Positions 1 through 8,540 are shown, numbered from the stretch's first letter. The stretch: DNA of 46,973 nucleotides from Verrucomicrobiales bacterium (GCA_027489875.1 JAIXZE010000382.1:1-46973), one strand, 5' to 3'. Notes: generated by a model not told the origin, from the letters alone. Numbers and translations: made by a program.

Positions 1-92
1 AATGTTCCCAGGGGTCGGTTGGTTTCGGTGACCTCTTGGGCTTGGGCTGTGCCGAGAAGGATGCTGCCTATGATTGCCAGGGGGAGTTTCAC
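1..92 (-). CDS. N-terminus of a secreted protein, runs off the left edge
   Basis: Read on the minus strand, a GTG codon at 92-90 opens a frame that starts MKLPLAIIGSILLGTAQAQ and continues EVTETNRPLGT to the window edge. This is a clear Sec signal peptide: a basic n-region, a hydrophobic core and a small-residue cleavage site near AQA-Q. An AGGGG sequence lies just upstream of the GTG and could serve as ribosome binding site. Only about 30 residues are inside the window, so the mature function cannot be judged. The gene points out of the window, away from the repeat-filled gap that follows. Start and frame are inferred from the signal peptide alone. Confidence 0.6.
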   Translation of the reverse strand, partial: MKLPLAIIGSILLGTAQAQEVTETNRPLGT

Positions 93-154
93 TCACCCCT
101 GTTATTCAGTGCATGAATGGAACTCAACTCTATTTTGGCCTGACCAGCGCCAAG

Positions 155-291
155 GGGCGCATCTTGACACTGCCCCCCCATAGGAAGTGGTTCGGGGCGG
201 CGATGTCCTCATCGCCATTGGGACTGGCTTCGGAACGGCGACGAGGACGTCGCCACCCCGTTCCTTGCCGGGGCGGTTTCAAGATGCGCCC
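155..291 (+). repeat. Family-1 REPIN/MITE-like element, best copy
   Basis: A 137-bp non-coding element bounded by perfect 13-bp terminal inverted repeats (GGGCGCATCTTGA at 155-167 and its reverse complement at 279-291). Inside are two hairpins: 199-216 (stem GGCGAT/ATCGCC, loop GTCCTC) and 237-254 (stem GGCGAC/GTCGCC, loop GAGGAC). The loops are reverse complements of each other, so the two hairpins form an inverted pair, the arrangement called a REPIN. Related copies lie at 4860-4968, 8541-8669 and 26757-26877. No transposase gene accompanies it. Confidence 0.75.
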
Positions 292-354
292 ACGGAGAGG
301 GACCGGCGACGAGGACGTCGCTACCCCGTTCTTCGGGGGCAGTCGAGATGCGCC
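292..354 (+). repeat. Extra half-unit of the family-1 element
   Basis: Directly after the 155-291 copy, the right half of the element is repeated in tandem. It contains hairpin 305-322 (stem GGCGAC/GTCGCT with loop GAGGAC), the following CCCCGTTC segment, and an imperfect copy of the terminal repeat (TCGAGATGCGCC at 343-354). The tandem half suggests slippage or unequal exchange within the element. Confidence 0.6.
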
Positions 355-392
355 GAGTCGGCGGCGTCGCCGTAGGGAACGGGAAAAGACGG

Positions 393-424
393 AAAAAGGG
401 GCGGCCGGAGAAACCGGCCGCCCC
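393..424 (-). terminator. Rho-independent terminator of the large secreted-protein gene
   Basis: Perfect 11-bp inverted repeat (398-408 and 414-424, GGGGCGGCCGG and complement) with a 5-base loop. On the minus strand it is followed by five T residues (393-397 read in reverse). It lies 26 bp after the stop codon of the minus-strand gene ending at 450. Confidence 0.85.
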
Positions 425-449
425 TGCGCTTGGGAGTTTGTGGCTCCTC

Positions 450-3400
450 TTACTGGCCGATCACGCGGAAGAATCCAGCGTCACCGTCCACAGGCACCTC
501 GACGCTGCGGTTGGAGGTGGTGCTGACGTCGACCCAGGTGCCGCTGGTGGCGGTGGAACGCTTCTGGACCTTGAACGGCGCGTTGCCGCCGGCCCAGGTG
601 ATGGTCACGCCGCCGGCGGACCGGGCGGAGGTCACGGTGATCGGCGTGGAGGGGAACGCGGATGGAGTCGGATCCTCGGCCGGCGCGGGGTGGGAGATCA
701 CGGTGTAGAAGTTGAGCTCGCGCGGTGACGTGACACCGAGATCGGGCTTGTTCTCCAGGTTGATCTCACCCTTGGCGGCCACGAGGATCTGCTTGGTCGT
801 CATGGCGATGCTCATCTGGAAGGTGCGGATGCCACCGACCGGAGCCTGGTTGATGAAGGGCAGGAAGCTCGGCGTGAGCGCACGGATGGTGGTGCCTTCC
901 AGGGCGAGCACGCGGGCGGCCACCTGCTGCTGCTCGTAGCCATCGGGCCGGGCGACCCAGCTGACCACCACGCGGCCGAGGGCGTCGGCAGCGACGTTGG
1001 CGCGGTCGAAGTCGCCGCGGAATCCACCTTCGGACGCCTCGGCGGCGGCCACGTAGGTGCGGGTGCGGGCGTCGAAGGCGGCGACCCGGACAAAGGGTCC
1101 GGTGTTCACCTTGCCGGCGACGAACACGTAGGGCTGGTTGATATGGCCGGCGATGCGGGTGCCGTCGCCACGGCCGCGGTCGAAGCCTTCGCCGGACGTG
1201 GCCTGATCGACGGAACCGAGGGCGTTACCGGCGTTGTCGTAGAAGTACAGGATGCCTGCGACGCGTGCGGCAAACCCACCCTTGAAGGCGGCGACATTGG
1301 ACCAGAAGTCACCGTCGGCGACCTTGAAGGTTTCCTTCACGATGGTGCCGTCGGGTCGGATGACGGTGGCGACGGCGCAGTTGCCGTCGGCGCGGAACAG
1401 TCGGGAACGGTCTTCGACGACGATGGCGAAGTTGCCGTTGTCGAGACCGACGATGTCACCGCCGAAGCGGGTGTTCTGGTCCGAGGCCACGACGCCGGAG
1501 GTCCGACGGCCGTGGGCGGCGTCGAGGGCATCGGCGAGCGGGGTCTGGACGAGGGTGGTGGTGTTGAGGGAGAACGGTTGGACGGTGGCGTAGCGGCTTT
1601 CGGCACCGCCCGCGGTCTGGCGGCTGTAGCCAGTGTTCCAGCGGTTGCCGGAATTGAGGGCCTCGAAGAAGTGCGGGGAGGCTTCGCCGCCGGCGACGAA
1701 GTTCACGGCACCGGGGCGGGTGTCGCCGCCGACGCGGCCGGGGTTGCCGTTCTGGCGAGAGGCGTTGATCTGGCCGAGGTAGGGCGCGCCGTTGTCGGTG
1801 AAGAACGCTTCGCCGAGCTTGGCTGCGCCGCCGGCGGCGGGTTGGAGGGCGACGACATAGCGCTGCTGGTCGGTCGTGCCGTCGGCGAAGGCGTTGCCTT
1901 CGATCAGGAACGTACTGGTGCCGAGGACGGAGGCGTTGGGCTCCCAGTTGCCAAGGGCGTCGAGGCCCTGGTTGATGACGGGCCGGTCGGGCACGATCCG
2001 GGTCAGGCCGGCGGCCTCGATGCTGCCGGGCTTGACGGGCACGACGAACTGGCGGACGGCGACGGTGCGGACGTCGGGGACGTCGGCGTTCCGGCTCTGC
2101 CAGGTGATGGCGACGGTGTCGTTGCGGAAGGCGATGCGTGGGTGGCGGGACTCGAGGAGGGAGTCGCTCGGCATCTCGCGTTCGCTGACGTAGAAGGTGC
2201 TTCCGAGCGGGGTGCCCTTGTTGTCGAACACGCGGGCGACGACGCCGCGGGCAAATCCGCCCGTGGCGACAACGTCATCAAAAGCGACCGCGACGCGGCC
2301 GAGGGCGTCGATGGCGACATCGCCGCGACCGCCGCCGCCGATGGTGAGATCGTCGGCCACGGAGCGGCTCCAGCGGACGGTGCCATTGGTGTTGATCACG
2401 GTGACCAGGACGGTGGGAACGCCTTCGGTATTGTTGCCGATGCCGAGGACGGCGTAGGCGTCATTGCCGTTGCCGGCAAAGCCAACGCCATCGCCGCGAC
2501 CGCCGGTGGCGGCCACGGGGTTTCCGACGAGGGTGCCGAGGTCGATGTTGGTGGCGACGGTGGGAAGTCCGGCGTTGTCGAAGAGACGGAGCTTCGCGCG
2601 TCCGTCGGCACCGGCGAATCGGATGCCGAACCCGTTCTTCGTGGCTCCGAATCCGTGCCACATGTTCGCCTGCGTCTTTTCGGCGCTGACGAGTTGGGTG
2701 GCTTTCACTTCGTCACCGTTGGGTTTGACGATGCGTGCGACGACGTGTTGCGCGGCCGCGGCACCGCCGAAGACGTCGACGAGGTCGGCGTTCTGCCGGC
2801 TTTCGCCGACCACGACAATGTTTCCGGTGGAGAGGTAACCCCAGTCACCGATGCGGACATTGCCGGCGCGTTCGGCATCGGCGTCGGTCAGGCCCGAGAC
2901 GATGCCGAGGGGAGCACCGGTGTTGTCGAGGAGCTGGACGGTGGGGTAGTCGCCGGCGTTATCACCGGCAGCGTTGTTTTCGATCGCGGCGAAGGCGGCG
3001 ACTTCCTTGGCGAGTTCGAAGGAGGTGGCTCCCATGCCGATGCCATCCCCGAACGGGTTGGCCTTGATCTTGGGCCCCCAGCTGGTGCGGGCGGGGGTGG
3101 GGCTCTTGTCGGCGCGGAAGTAGGAGAGGAAGCGGGAATTGACGGTGAGCCCGGCGAAGGCGGGATCGATCGAGGAAATGTCCGTCAGCGGCGTCAGCGG
3201 CTGGCTGGTGCCGTCGAGGAGGGTCCAGGTGGCCTGCAGGTCGTTCAGGTCGGCACCATCGTCTTCCCAACCGACGATGACATTGCCGTTGCGGGCGATG
3301 CCAATGCCGAGGCTTTCGGTGGCTCCGTTGTTGATGCTGTTCCCGTCCTGCGTGTTCAGGAACACGGTATCGGAGACGGGTTGGACGCCGCCGGCCTCGG

Positions 3401-3506
3401 GGGCGGCCGGAACGGTGGCTTGGGCGAAGGCACTGCAAGAACCCAGGCAGAGGCCGGCGACGGGGAGCCAACGGCGGAGCTTGGATTGGGATTTGGACTG
3501 CTTCAT
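450..3506 (-). CDS. Large secreted protein with beta-type repeats and C-terminal Fn3/Ig-like domain
   Basis: 1018 residues, family not recognised. The start chosen is the ATG at 3506 because it opens a signal peptide (MKQSKSQSKLRRWLPVAG, then a hydrophobic stretch ending SAFAQA); the frame extends upstream to 3647 but that part looks non-coding. An AAAGG lies a suitable distance upstream. The mature protein is rich in G, N, D, V and T, with recurring short motifs such as GNGNDAYAVLGIG, DALGRVAVAFDD and DALGRVVVSWVA. These resemble the blades of a beta-propeller, which is an inference. The last ~55 residues form a small domain ending GFFRVIGQ, similar in layout to the C-termini of the proteins ending at 36349 and 36907. 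It is a single gene, divergent from thrC and followed by a strong terminator. Probably exported or surface-bound, with unknown ligand. Confidence 0.85.
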   Translation of the reverse strand: MKQSKSQSKLRRWLPVAGLCLGSCSAFAQATVPAAPEAGGVQPVSDTVFLNTQDGNSINNGATESLGIGIARNGNVIVGWEDDGADLNDLQATWTLLDGTSQPLTPLTDISSIDPAFAGLTVNSRFLSYFRADKSPTPARTSWGPKIKANPFGDGIGMGATSFELAKEVAAFAAIENNAAGDNAGDYPTVQLLDNTGAPLGIVSGLTDADAERAGNVRIGDWGYLSTGNIVVVGESRQNADLVDVFGGAAAAQHVVARIVKPNGDEVKATQLVSAEKTQANMWHGFGATKNGFGIRFAGADGRAKLRLFDNAGLPTVATNIDLGTLVGNPVAATGGRGDGVGFAGNGNDAYAVLGIGNNTEGVPTVLVTVINTNGTVRWSRSVADDLTIGGGGRGDVAIDALGRVAVAFDDVVATGGFARGVVARVFDNKGTPLGSTFYVSEREMPSDSLLESRHPRIAFRNDTVAITWQSRNADVPDVRTVAVRQFVVPVKPGSIEAAGLTRIVPDRPVINQGLDALGNWEPNASVLGTSTFLIEGNAFADGTTDQQRYVVALQPAAGGAAKLGEAFFTDNGAPYLGQINASRQNGNPGRVGGDTRPGAVNFVAGGEASPHFFEALNSGNRWNTGYSRQTAGGAESRYATVQPFSLNTTTLVQTPLADALDAAHGRRTSGVVASDQNTRFGGDIVGLDNGNFAIVVEDRSRLFRADGNCAVATVIRPDGTIVKETFKVADGDFWSNVAAFKGGFAARVAGILYFYDNAGNALGSVDQATSGEGFDRGRGDGTRIAGHINQPYVFVAGKVNTGPFVRVAAFDARTRTYVAAAEASEGGFRGDFDRANVAADALGRVVVSWVARPDGYEQQQVAARVLALEGTTIRALTPSFLPFINQAPVGGIRTFQMSIAMTTKQILVAAKGEINLENKPDLGVTSPRELNFYTVISHPAPAEDPTPSAFPSTPITVTSARSAGGVTITWAGGNAPFKVQKRSTATSGTWVDVSTTSNRSVEVPVDGDAGFFRVIGQ

Positions 3507-3759
3507 GCGGATATACCTTTCTGGTATCCCCGGATGGGCATGGACCATCCCGGCGGTGGCAACAAGCCGACGAGGCCAGGCAAAATCCGTATACTTCCGG
3601 GGAGTTTTGGCAACTTGCCACGACTCTCGCTGCTGTCGCCATCCCACGGTTGGAGTATTTGGAGGGAGTGGGGATGACTCAAGGCTTGTCCTCCGCGCCT
3701 GGGTTTCCCAGCCTCCGGCCGTTCCAATTCGGTAGATCCTCCGGGGTGGAACATCCTTT

Positions 3760-4851
3760 GTGACGATGAACCTGGTTCCGAAACCTGCCTATCCGTGGCC
3801 CGGAGTGATCCGGCGCTACGCCGATTTCCTTCCTGTCACGGCGACGACGCCGGTGGTGACCTTGCTCGAAGGCAACACGCCGCTGGTACCCGCACCTGGA
3901 TTTGTCCGGGCCATTGGCGGGAAGTTCGAGTTGTACCTGAAATACGAGGCGTTGAATCCGACGTGTTCGTTCAAGGATCGCGGGATGACGATGGCGATCA
4001 CGAAGGCGCTGGAGCGTGGGGCAAAGGCGGTGGTCTGCGCGTCGACGGGGAACACCTCGGCCTCGGCGGCGGCGTATGCGGCGCGGGCCGGGTTGAAGTG
4101 CGTCGTCCTGCTCCCGGAGGGGAAGATCGCCTTGGGCAAGCTGGCCCAGGCACTGATGTACGGCGCGACGACCGTGTCCATCCGCGGCAATTTTGATGAT
4201 GCGCTGCGGATCGTCCGTGAGTTGGGCGAGACGGGGTTGATCGAGGTGGTGAATTCGATCAATCCGGTGCGGATCGAGGGCCAGAAGACCGCGGCGTTCG
4301 AGATCTGTGACGCGTTGGGGGATGCGCCGGACTTCCATTTCCTGCCGGTGGGCAATGCCGGCAACATCACGGCCTATTGGCGTGGGTTCAGTGAGTATCT
4401 GAATGCCGGGAAGGCGGACACCCGCCCCCGGATGATGGGTTGGCAAGCGGCCGGTGCCGCGCCGATCGTGCTGGGGCATCCGGTGGAACATCCCGAGACG
4501 GTGGCCACGGCGATCCGCATCGGAAACCCGGCTTCGTGGCAGGGTGCGTTGACCGCGGCGTCGGAATCCGGAGGTGCGATCCGGTCGGTGACGGACGAGG
4601 AAATCCTGCATGCGTACAAGCTGCTGGCGCGGACCGAGGGATTGATGGTGGAGCCGGCCTGTGCGGCTCCGTTGGCGGGGTTGATCCAGGCCGTGCGGGC
4701 TGGGGAAATTCCCGATGGAAGCCTCGTGACGGCGACGATGACCGGTCACGGTTTGAAGGATCCGGACACGGCGATCCGCGTGGCGGGCTTTGAACCGATC
4801 GTCACGGACGCGACCCGCGAAGCGGTGGCTTCGGCGATCGGGCTGAGCTGA
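3760..4851 (+). CDS. thrC: Threonine synthase
   Basis: 363 residues. Threonine synthase converts O-phosphohomoserine and water to threonine and phosphate, the last step of threonine synthesis, in the cytoplasm. The PLP-dependent fold is clear. The Schiff-base lysine is K72 in CSFKDRGMT, the ASTGNTSAS loop contacts the substrate, and [12 protein letters not shown] is the glycine-rich phosphate-binding loop. The length matches the short bacterial form, which lacks the N-terminal extension of the plant/yeast type. The start used is GTG at 3760; an ATG two codons later (3766) is an equally good alternative. The gene stands alone, divergent from the secreted-protein gene and convergent with the ABC exporter genes, with a family-1 repeat between the two convergent stops. 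Confidence 0.93.
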   Translation: MTMNLVPKPAYPWPGVIRRYADFLPVTATTPVVTLLEGNTPLVPAPGFVRAIGGKFELYLKYEALNPTCSFKDRGMTMAITKALERGAKAVVCASTGNTSASAAAYAARAGLKCVVLLPEGKIALGKLAQALMYGATTVSIRGNFDDALRIVRELGETGLIEVVNSINPVRIEGQKTAAFEICDALGDAPDFHFLPVGNAGNITAYWRGFSEYLNAGKADTRPRMMGWQAAGAAPIVLGHPVEHPETVATAIRIGNPASWQGALTAASESGGAIRSVTDEEILHAYKLLARTEGLMVEPACAAPLAGLIQAVRAGEIPDGSLVTATMTGHGLKDPDTAIRVAGFEPIVTDATREAVASAIGLS

Positions 4852-4859
4852 CGTTGTCG

Positions 4860-4968
4860 CGGGGCGACGAGGACGTCGACGCCCCGGCCCTGGGACGGAG
4901 AGGCGACGTCCTCGTCGCCTTTCCACAAAGCCTTTCACAGGGCGATGAGGACATCGCCGCCCCAAAAT
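4860..4968 (-). repeat. Family-1 REP-like element between convergent genes
   Basis: Three hairpins of the GGCGAY-(6-base loop)-RTCGCC type: 4863-4880 (right arm slightly altered), 4902-4919 (loop GTCCTC) and 4941-4958 (loop GAGGAC). Read on the minus strand, the order and spacers match the copies at 155 and 8541. It fills almost all of the gap between the thrC stop (4851) and the exporter permease stop (4982), so it could act as a two-way terminator or mRNA-stabilising structure. The outer terminal repeats are not preserved in this copy. Confidence 0.65.
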
Positions 4969-4981
4969 CACCCCCACCGAT

Positions 4982-6784
4982 TCAGAGTTCGGTGGTGGCC
5001 GCCTTGCGGAGGCCCATGCGCAGGGGGACTGCGCCGGCGAGAACGCTGAAGAGCACGAAGACGGCCCATGCCAGGGCGGCGCGTCCGGGGTGCGATTCGT
5101 TGTCGCGCCATCCCCAAGGTGAACCGACGCCAAGGACGACCACGGACGTGAGGATGTAGAGGAAGCTGAGGACGAGGCAGAAGGTGCCGCCGAAGCCCGA
5201 GACGATCTTGGACGGGTTCGTTTCGCGGAAGTTGGGATAGAGGACGCCCAGGCCGACTGCGATGGCGTTCAGCGTGAAGGTCATCACCGTGGTCGCGCCG
5301 GCGAAGAACACGACCCGCGGCCATTCGAGGCGGAGGAGATTTCCGGAGAGGATCGTGAGGGAGACGGTCAGGACAAGGGCCGCGAGGGTGGCCAGCCAGA
5401 ACTTGATGCGGACAGCGCGGGCGAGTCCGAGGGGGGCAAGACCGACGAGCCAGACGCGGCGGCCTTCGAGCGAGAACTGGGGGAAGACAAAGCGGGTGGT
5501 GATGGTGGCGACGTTGAGGGCGCAGGCACCAAGGTTCAGGAACGAGACGAGGCTGATCCAGAACTGGGAGTCCAACTGACGGGTGAAATGGCGCAGGTTG
5601 ATGATGTAGACCGTCAGCAGACCAAAGAGCAGGACCGACTGACCCCATTGGGTGGTGTCGCGCCAGAACACGCGGATGTCCTTGGCGACAATCGCGCGTG
5701 CGTCGGGTGGGAGGCGCAGCATCTGGAGAAGACGATCCAGATGGTCGGTCGGGGTCCAGCGGGCTAGCGGTTGTGGCGGCTGGGAACCTTCGGACGGTGC
5801 GGATTCGGCGAGGAACGAATCGCGGAGGAGAAGGGCCATCGAGCGTCGTCGGTCTTCGAGTCGGCGGAACCAGGCCCATTCGGCAAACACGCTGCTGCGG
5901 CTCTGGACCGAGGAGGCGGCGGAATAGAACGGCCGGCCCAGGAAGAGGGCGGCGAGGCGCGACAGCAGGAGGGCGTTGCTGAGCAGGACGAGCGCAAAGA
6001 AGCCGGCGACCGGGAGGGCTCCTTCGGCCCAGTTCTGGACCGCAGCGCTGAGCCAATAACTGGGGAGCACGGGTGACTGGGCGAAGCGGGTGTTGACGAG
6101 GAGGCGGTCGATGACGGCCTGCATGCGGGCTTCGAGCTGTTCATCCGCGACGGGTTCCGGGCGGAAGCGCCAGGCCACGAGGAGGATGAATCCCACGACG
6201 GCACAGAGCGCTGTCAGTTGGAACGCCTTCCGGTCCAGATGCCGCGCCAGCGTGACCGCACCGGCGGCACCCGCGACGCCCGGGATCACCAGGAAGATTC
6301 CGACGAAGACGAAGGTGACGGGGTAGAAGTGCCACGCGACGTTGTTCGATATCCCGTAGGCGGCGAGAAGGGGAGCGATCAGGAACAGGAACGCCCACGA
6401 GGCGAGCAGGCTGCTTTCGATGAGTTTCCAGCGGACGACGGATTCCACCGGTACGGGGGCGGTCAGCAGGAAGGCGGTCTCGCGATTCCGGAAGAGGTTG
6501 GTGTAGGCGATGACGAGGTTGGAGAGCAGCAGCAGGATGAAAAGGAAGGCGAAGAGCAGGAAGAGCAGCCGCTCGACGAGCAGGGATCCCAGACCGGGGA
6601 ATCGACCGATGAACCGGAGCCCGAGATCGAACAGCAGGAAGGAGAGTACGAGATATCCCGAGAGGAAGGCGGCGATGACCCCGACGAGGAGGCGGGATTC
6701 GTGGCGGAGGGCGAGGAGGCGTCGCCACGAACTCAGGGCGTTGACCCGGATCAACAGGGCGAGGGGCGAGGGGAACCGGCTCAT
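4982..6784 (-). CDS. ABC exporter permease subunit (ABC-2-like, multi-spanning)
   Basis: 600 residues with many hydrophobic segments: an N-terminal cluster (about residues 35-60, 70-100, 130-150, 155-180, 195-210), a further span around 260-280, a long soluble stretch (about 290-370), and a second membrane cluster to the C-terminus. The soluble loop after the first cluster contains the run SNLVIAYTNLFRNRETAF, a common feature of large ABC-2 type permeases. Its ATG overlaps the stop of the ATPase gene by four bases (ATGA at 6784-6781), so the two are translationally coupled and almost certainly form one transporter. The substrate cannot be told from sequence. There is no substrate-binding protein nearby, which fits an exporter. 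Confidence 0.8.
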   Translation of the reverse strand: MSRFPSPLALLIRVNALSSWRRLLALRHESRLLVGVIAAFLSGYLVLSFLLFDLGLRFIGRFPGLGSLLVERLLFLLFAFLFILLLLSNLVIAYTNLFRNRETAFLLTAPVPVESVVRWKLIESSLLASWAFLFLIAPLLAAYGISNNVAWHFYPVTFVFVGIFLVIPGVAGAAGAVTLARHLDRKAFQLTALCAVVGFILLVAWRFRPEPVADEQLEARMQAVIDRLLVNTRFAQSPVLPSYWLSAAVQNWAEGALPVAGFFALVLLSNALLLSRLAALFLGRPFYSAASSVQSRSSVFAEWAWFRRLEDRRRSMALLLRDSFLAESAPSEGSQPPQPLARWTPTDHLDRLLQMLRLPPDARAIVAKDIRVFWRDTTQWGQSVLLFGLLTVYIINLRHFTRQLDSQFWISLVSFLNLGACALNVATITTRFVFPQFSLEGRRVWLVGLAPLGLARAVRIKFWLATLAALVLTVSLTILSGNLLRLEWPRVVFFAGATTVMTFTLNAIAVGLGVLYPNFRETNPSKIVSGFGGTFCLVLSFLYILTSVVVLGVGSPWGWRDNESHPGRAALAWAVFVLFSVLAGAVPLRMGLRKAATTEL

Positions 6785-7527
6785 GCAACGGGGGCGGTTT
6801 GCTGGCGTTCGCCTTCGGTGATCGAAAGGAAGGCCCGTTCGAGGGCCCCGTCGGTTCCCGCCTTCGCATGGAGTTCGGCCGGTGTGCCCACGGCCACGAG
6901 CCGGCCGCGATGGATGATGCCGACGCGATCGGCCATCTCCTCGGCAACGCTGGTCTGGTGGGTGGACAGGAAGACCGTCATGCCGCGTTGGGCGCGTTCG
7001 CGCAGGGTGTCCTTCACGACACGGGCGTGATGGGGGTCGAGGCCGACCATTGGCTCATCGATGACGAACACCTCGGGATCGTGCAGGAGGGCGGAGGTGA
7101 TGGCGACGCGTTGGCGGGTGCCGTGGGAAAGGGATTCGATCGGTTTGTGGAGCCATTCCTCGAGCTGGAAACGCGGGATGAGGTCCGCCGCGGCCCGGCG
7201 GATGTGGTCGTCGTCCATCAGGAAGAGTTGGCCGGTGAAGCGGAGGAATTCCCAGGGGGTGAGCTTGTCGTAGAGGAAGGGGAAGTCAGGGACGTAGGCG
7301 AGGCGTCGGCGCGCTTCGAGGGGTTGTTGCTGGACGTCGAATCCAGCGACCCGGGCGAGTCCTTGGTTCGGGCGGATGAGGCCCACGAGGATCTTGATGG
7401 TCGTGGTCTTGCCGGCCGCATTGGGTCCGAGGACACAGAAGAATTGTCCCTTGGGCACGGTCAGGGAAATGCCGTCCACGGCCCGGACGTCCCCGAAGTG
7501 TTTGACCACGTCGACCAGTTCGATCAT
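6781..7527 (-). CDS. ABC exporter ATP-binding subunit
   Basis: 248 residues from the ATG at 7527 (MIELVDVVKHFGDV). The frame stays open to 7605, but the extra codons run into the repeat-filled gap and do not fit the family. The Walker A motif is GPNAAGKT (residues 34-41, Ala where Gly is usual), the signature is LSHGTRQR (133-140, His where Gly is usual), and Walker B is VFVIDEP (153-159) with the catalytic Glu present. A switch His is in LSTHQT. It powers the permease encoded directly downstream (4-base overlap). It resembles ABC-2 exporter ATPases of the CcmA/NatA class. No regulator is adjacent. Confidence 0.88.
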   Translation of the reverse strand: MIELVDVVKHFGDVRAVDGISLTVPKGQFFCVLGPNAAGKTTTIKILVGLIRPNQGLARVAGFDVQQQPLEARRRLAYVPDFPFLYDKLTPWEFLRFTGQLFLMDDDHIRRAAADLIPRFQLEEWLHKPIESLSHGTRQRVAITSALLHDPEVFVIDEPMVGLDPHHARVVKDTLRERAQRGMTVFLSTHQTSVAEEMADRVGIIHRGRLVAVGTPAELHAKAGTDGALERAFLSITEGERQQTAPVA

Positions 7528-7604
7528 GCGCGAGGGAACAGTGTCTTGCGCTGGGCGCAGGCGCCAGCGTGGGGTGGGGAAAGATGGGGGAGATTCAAGG
7601 TTCA

Positions 7605-7729
7605 AGATTCAAGTTTGAAGTCCGAGGAGACACGCCGCGTGGGGGCACGCGGCCTACAAATCCTGACGATGGTAGGCTGGGTGCCCTCACCCGGCGCAGA
7701 CGGTGGAGATTCAAGTTTGAAGTCCGAGG
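7605..7729 (+). repeat. 23-bp direct repeats flanking a family-2 palindrome
   Basis: An identical 23-bp sequence (AGATTCAAGTTTGAAGTCCG plus AGG) occurs at 7605-7627 and 7707-7729, with a partial third copy at 7591-7599. The two full copies flank the family-2 hairpin pair at 7632-7697. The sequence itself contains the short palindrome TTCAAGTTTGAA. The rest of the 313-bp gap 7528-7840 holds no gene. Confidence 0.7.
7632..7697 (+). repeat. Family-2 REP-like inverted pair
   Basis: Two hairpins in inverted orientation. The first, 7634-7653, has stem GCCGCGTG/CACGCGGC and loop GGGG. The second, 7676-7695, has stem GCTGGGTG/CACCCGGC and loop CCCT. They are separated by a spacer in which CCTACAAA faces GGTAGG. 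Related copies are at 10262-10348, 36744-36837 and 39643-39732. Confidence 0.7.
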
Positions 7730-7840
7730 GGCGACCCACAGCCTCCCGGCTGCTCCGCCTCTTTATCGGCAGCCAACCGGCCTCCGTGGCACGCGGGACG
7801 TGACAGACGGAGCGGGGGCACGTTTACTCCGCGGCCAGCG

Positions 7841-8539
7841 ATGATACTTCCGCAATTGCTGTGGCGTTTTGCGAAGCACCGGGATGACCCGGTGTTCTAT
7901 GCCATGCAGGCGACGGACGCGATCCGATGGTTGCAGTCGAGCGGGGTAAAGCTCGGTCCCGGGGTGAAGGCGTTGGATCTGGGATGCGGCCATGGGGTTT
8001 TTGGCGGGGAATTGCGCAAGCTCGGGTGCGAGGTGGTGTTCGCGGACGAGACGAATTACCTGCTGCCACAGCATCGGGACGCGCCATTCCTGTCGGTGAA
8101 CCTGGACCGGGACGCGCTGGACGGGTTGGGGCGGTACGACCTGGTCATCTGTTCCAACGTGATGGAGCACCTCGCGGAGCCCCGGCAGTTCCTGAAGCGG
8201 GCGGATGGGATGCTGACGCCGGGCGGACGACTTTACCTGAGCTGGACGAATTGGCTGTCGCCCTGGGGTGGTCACGAATTCTCGCCGTTGCATTACCTGG
8301 GGCCGCGGTTGGGACCGGCGATCTTCGACCGGTTGGCGAAGAAGCGATTCCATCATCCGGGAAAGAACCTGTTCATCACCCACATCGGTCGGACGCTGGG
8401 CTGGATCCGGGAGGATGCGCGGCTGGAGGTGGAGGCGATGGCTCCGCGGTACTACACGGAGTTCGGCCTGCTGATGCGGTTGCCGGGGTTGAGGGAGTTC
8501 CTGGCGTGGAACTGTGCGCTGCTGTTGCGGCGTCGTTGA
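7841..8539 (+). CDS. Class I SAM-dependent methyltransferase
   Basis: 232 residues. Motif I is LDLGCGHGVFGG (about residues 46-57). It is followed by an acidic residue closing the second strand (VVFADE), a NVMEHL motif (about 106-111) and the post-II strand PGGRLYLSW, all typical of Methyltransf_11/Ubie-like Rossmann enzymes. The C-terminal half carries aromatic and His-rich segments (HEFSPLHYLG, HHPGKNLFITH) of the kind that shape acceptor sites. The substrate is unknown; glycan, lipid and small-molecule acceptors are all possible. A second, unrelated-length methyltransferase follows about 200 bp downstream after a family-1 repeat that begins two bases after the stop. Confidence 0.85.
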   Translation: MILPQLLWRFAKHRDDPVFYAMQATDAIRWLQSSGVKLGPGVKALDLGCGHGVFGGELRKLGCEVVFADETNYLLPQHRDAPFLSVNLDRDALDGLGRYDLVICSNVMEHLAEPRQFLKRADGMLTPGGRLYLSWTNWLSPWGGHEFSPLHYLGPRLGPAIFDRLAKKRFHHPGKNLFITHIGRTLGWIREDARLEVEAMAPRYYTEFGLLMRLPGLREFLAWNCALLLRRR

Positions 8540-8540
8540 G

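Noticed and set aside
155..354. Clustered hairpins considered as a CRISPR array
   Set aside because: Units are of unequal length, inverted rather than directly repeated, without regular spacers, and no cas gene is present.
3560..3610. Possible promoter for the minus-strand secreted protein (TTGCCA and TATACG)
   Set aside because: The spacer would be about 14 bp, shorter than normal, so support is weak.
1143..3677. Plus-strand 844-codon open frame opposite the large secreted-protein gene
   Set aside because: Its product is dominated by G, V, D, E and A with no motif. The opposite strand has a signal peptide, a terminator and a family-like C-terminal domain; this is the usual high-GC antisense shadow.
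7528..7605. N-terminal extension of the exporter ATPase
   Set aside because: The extra 26 codons read into repeat DNA; MIELVDVVKHFG at 7527 is the normal ABC start.
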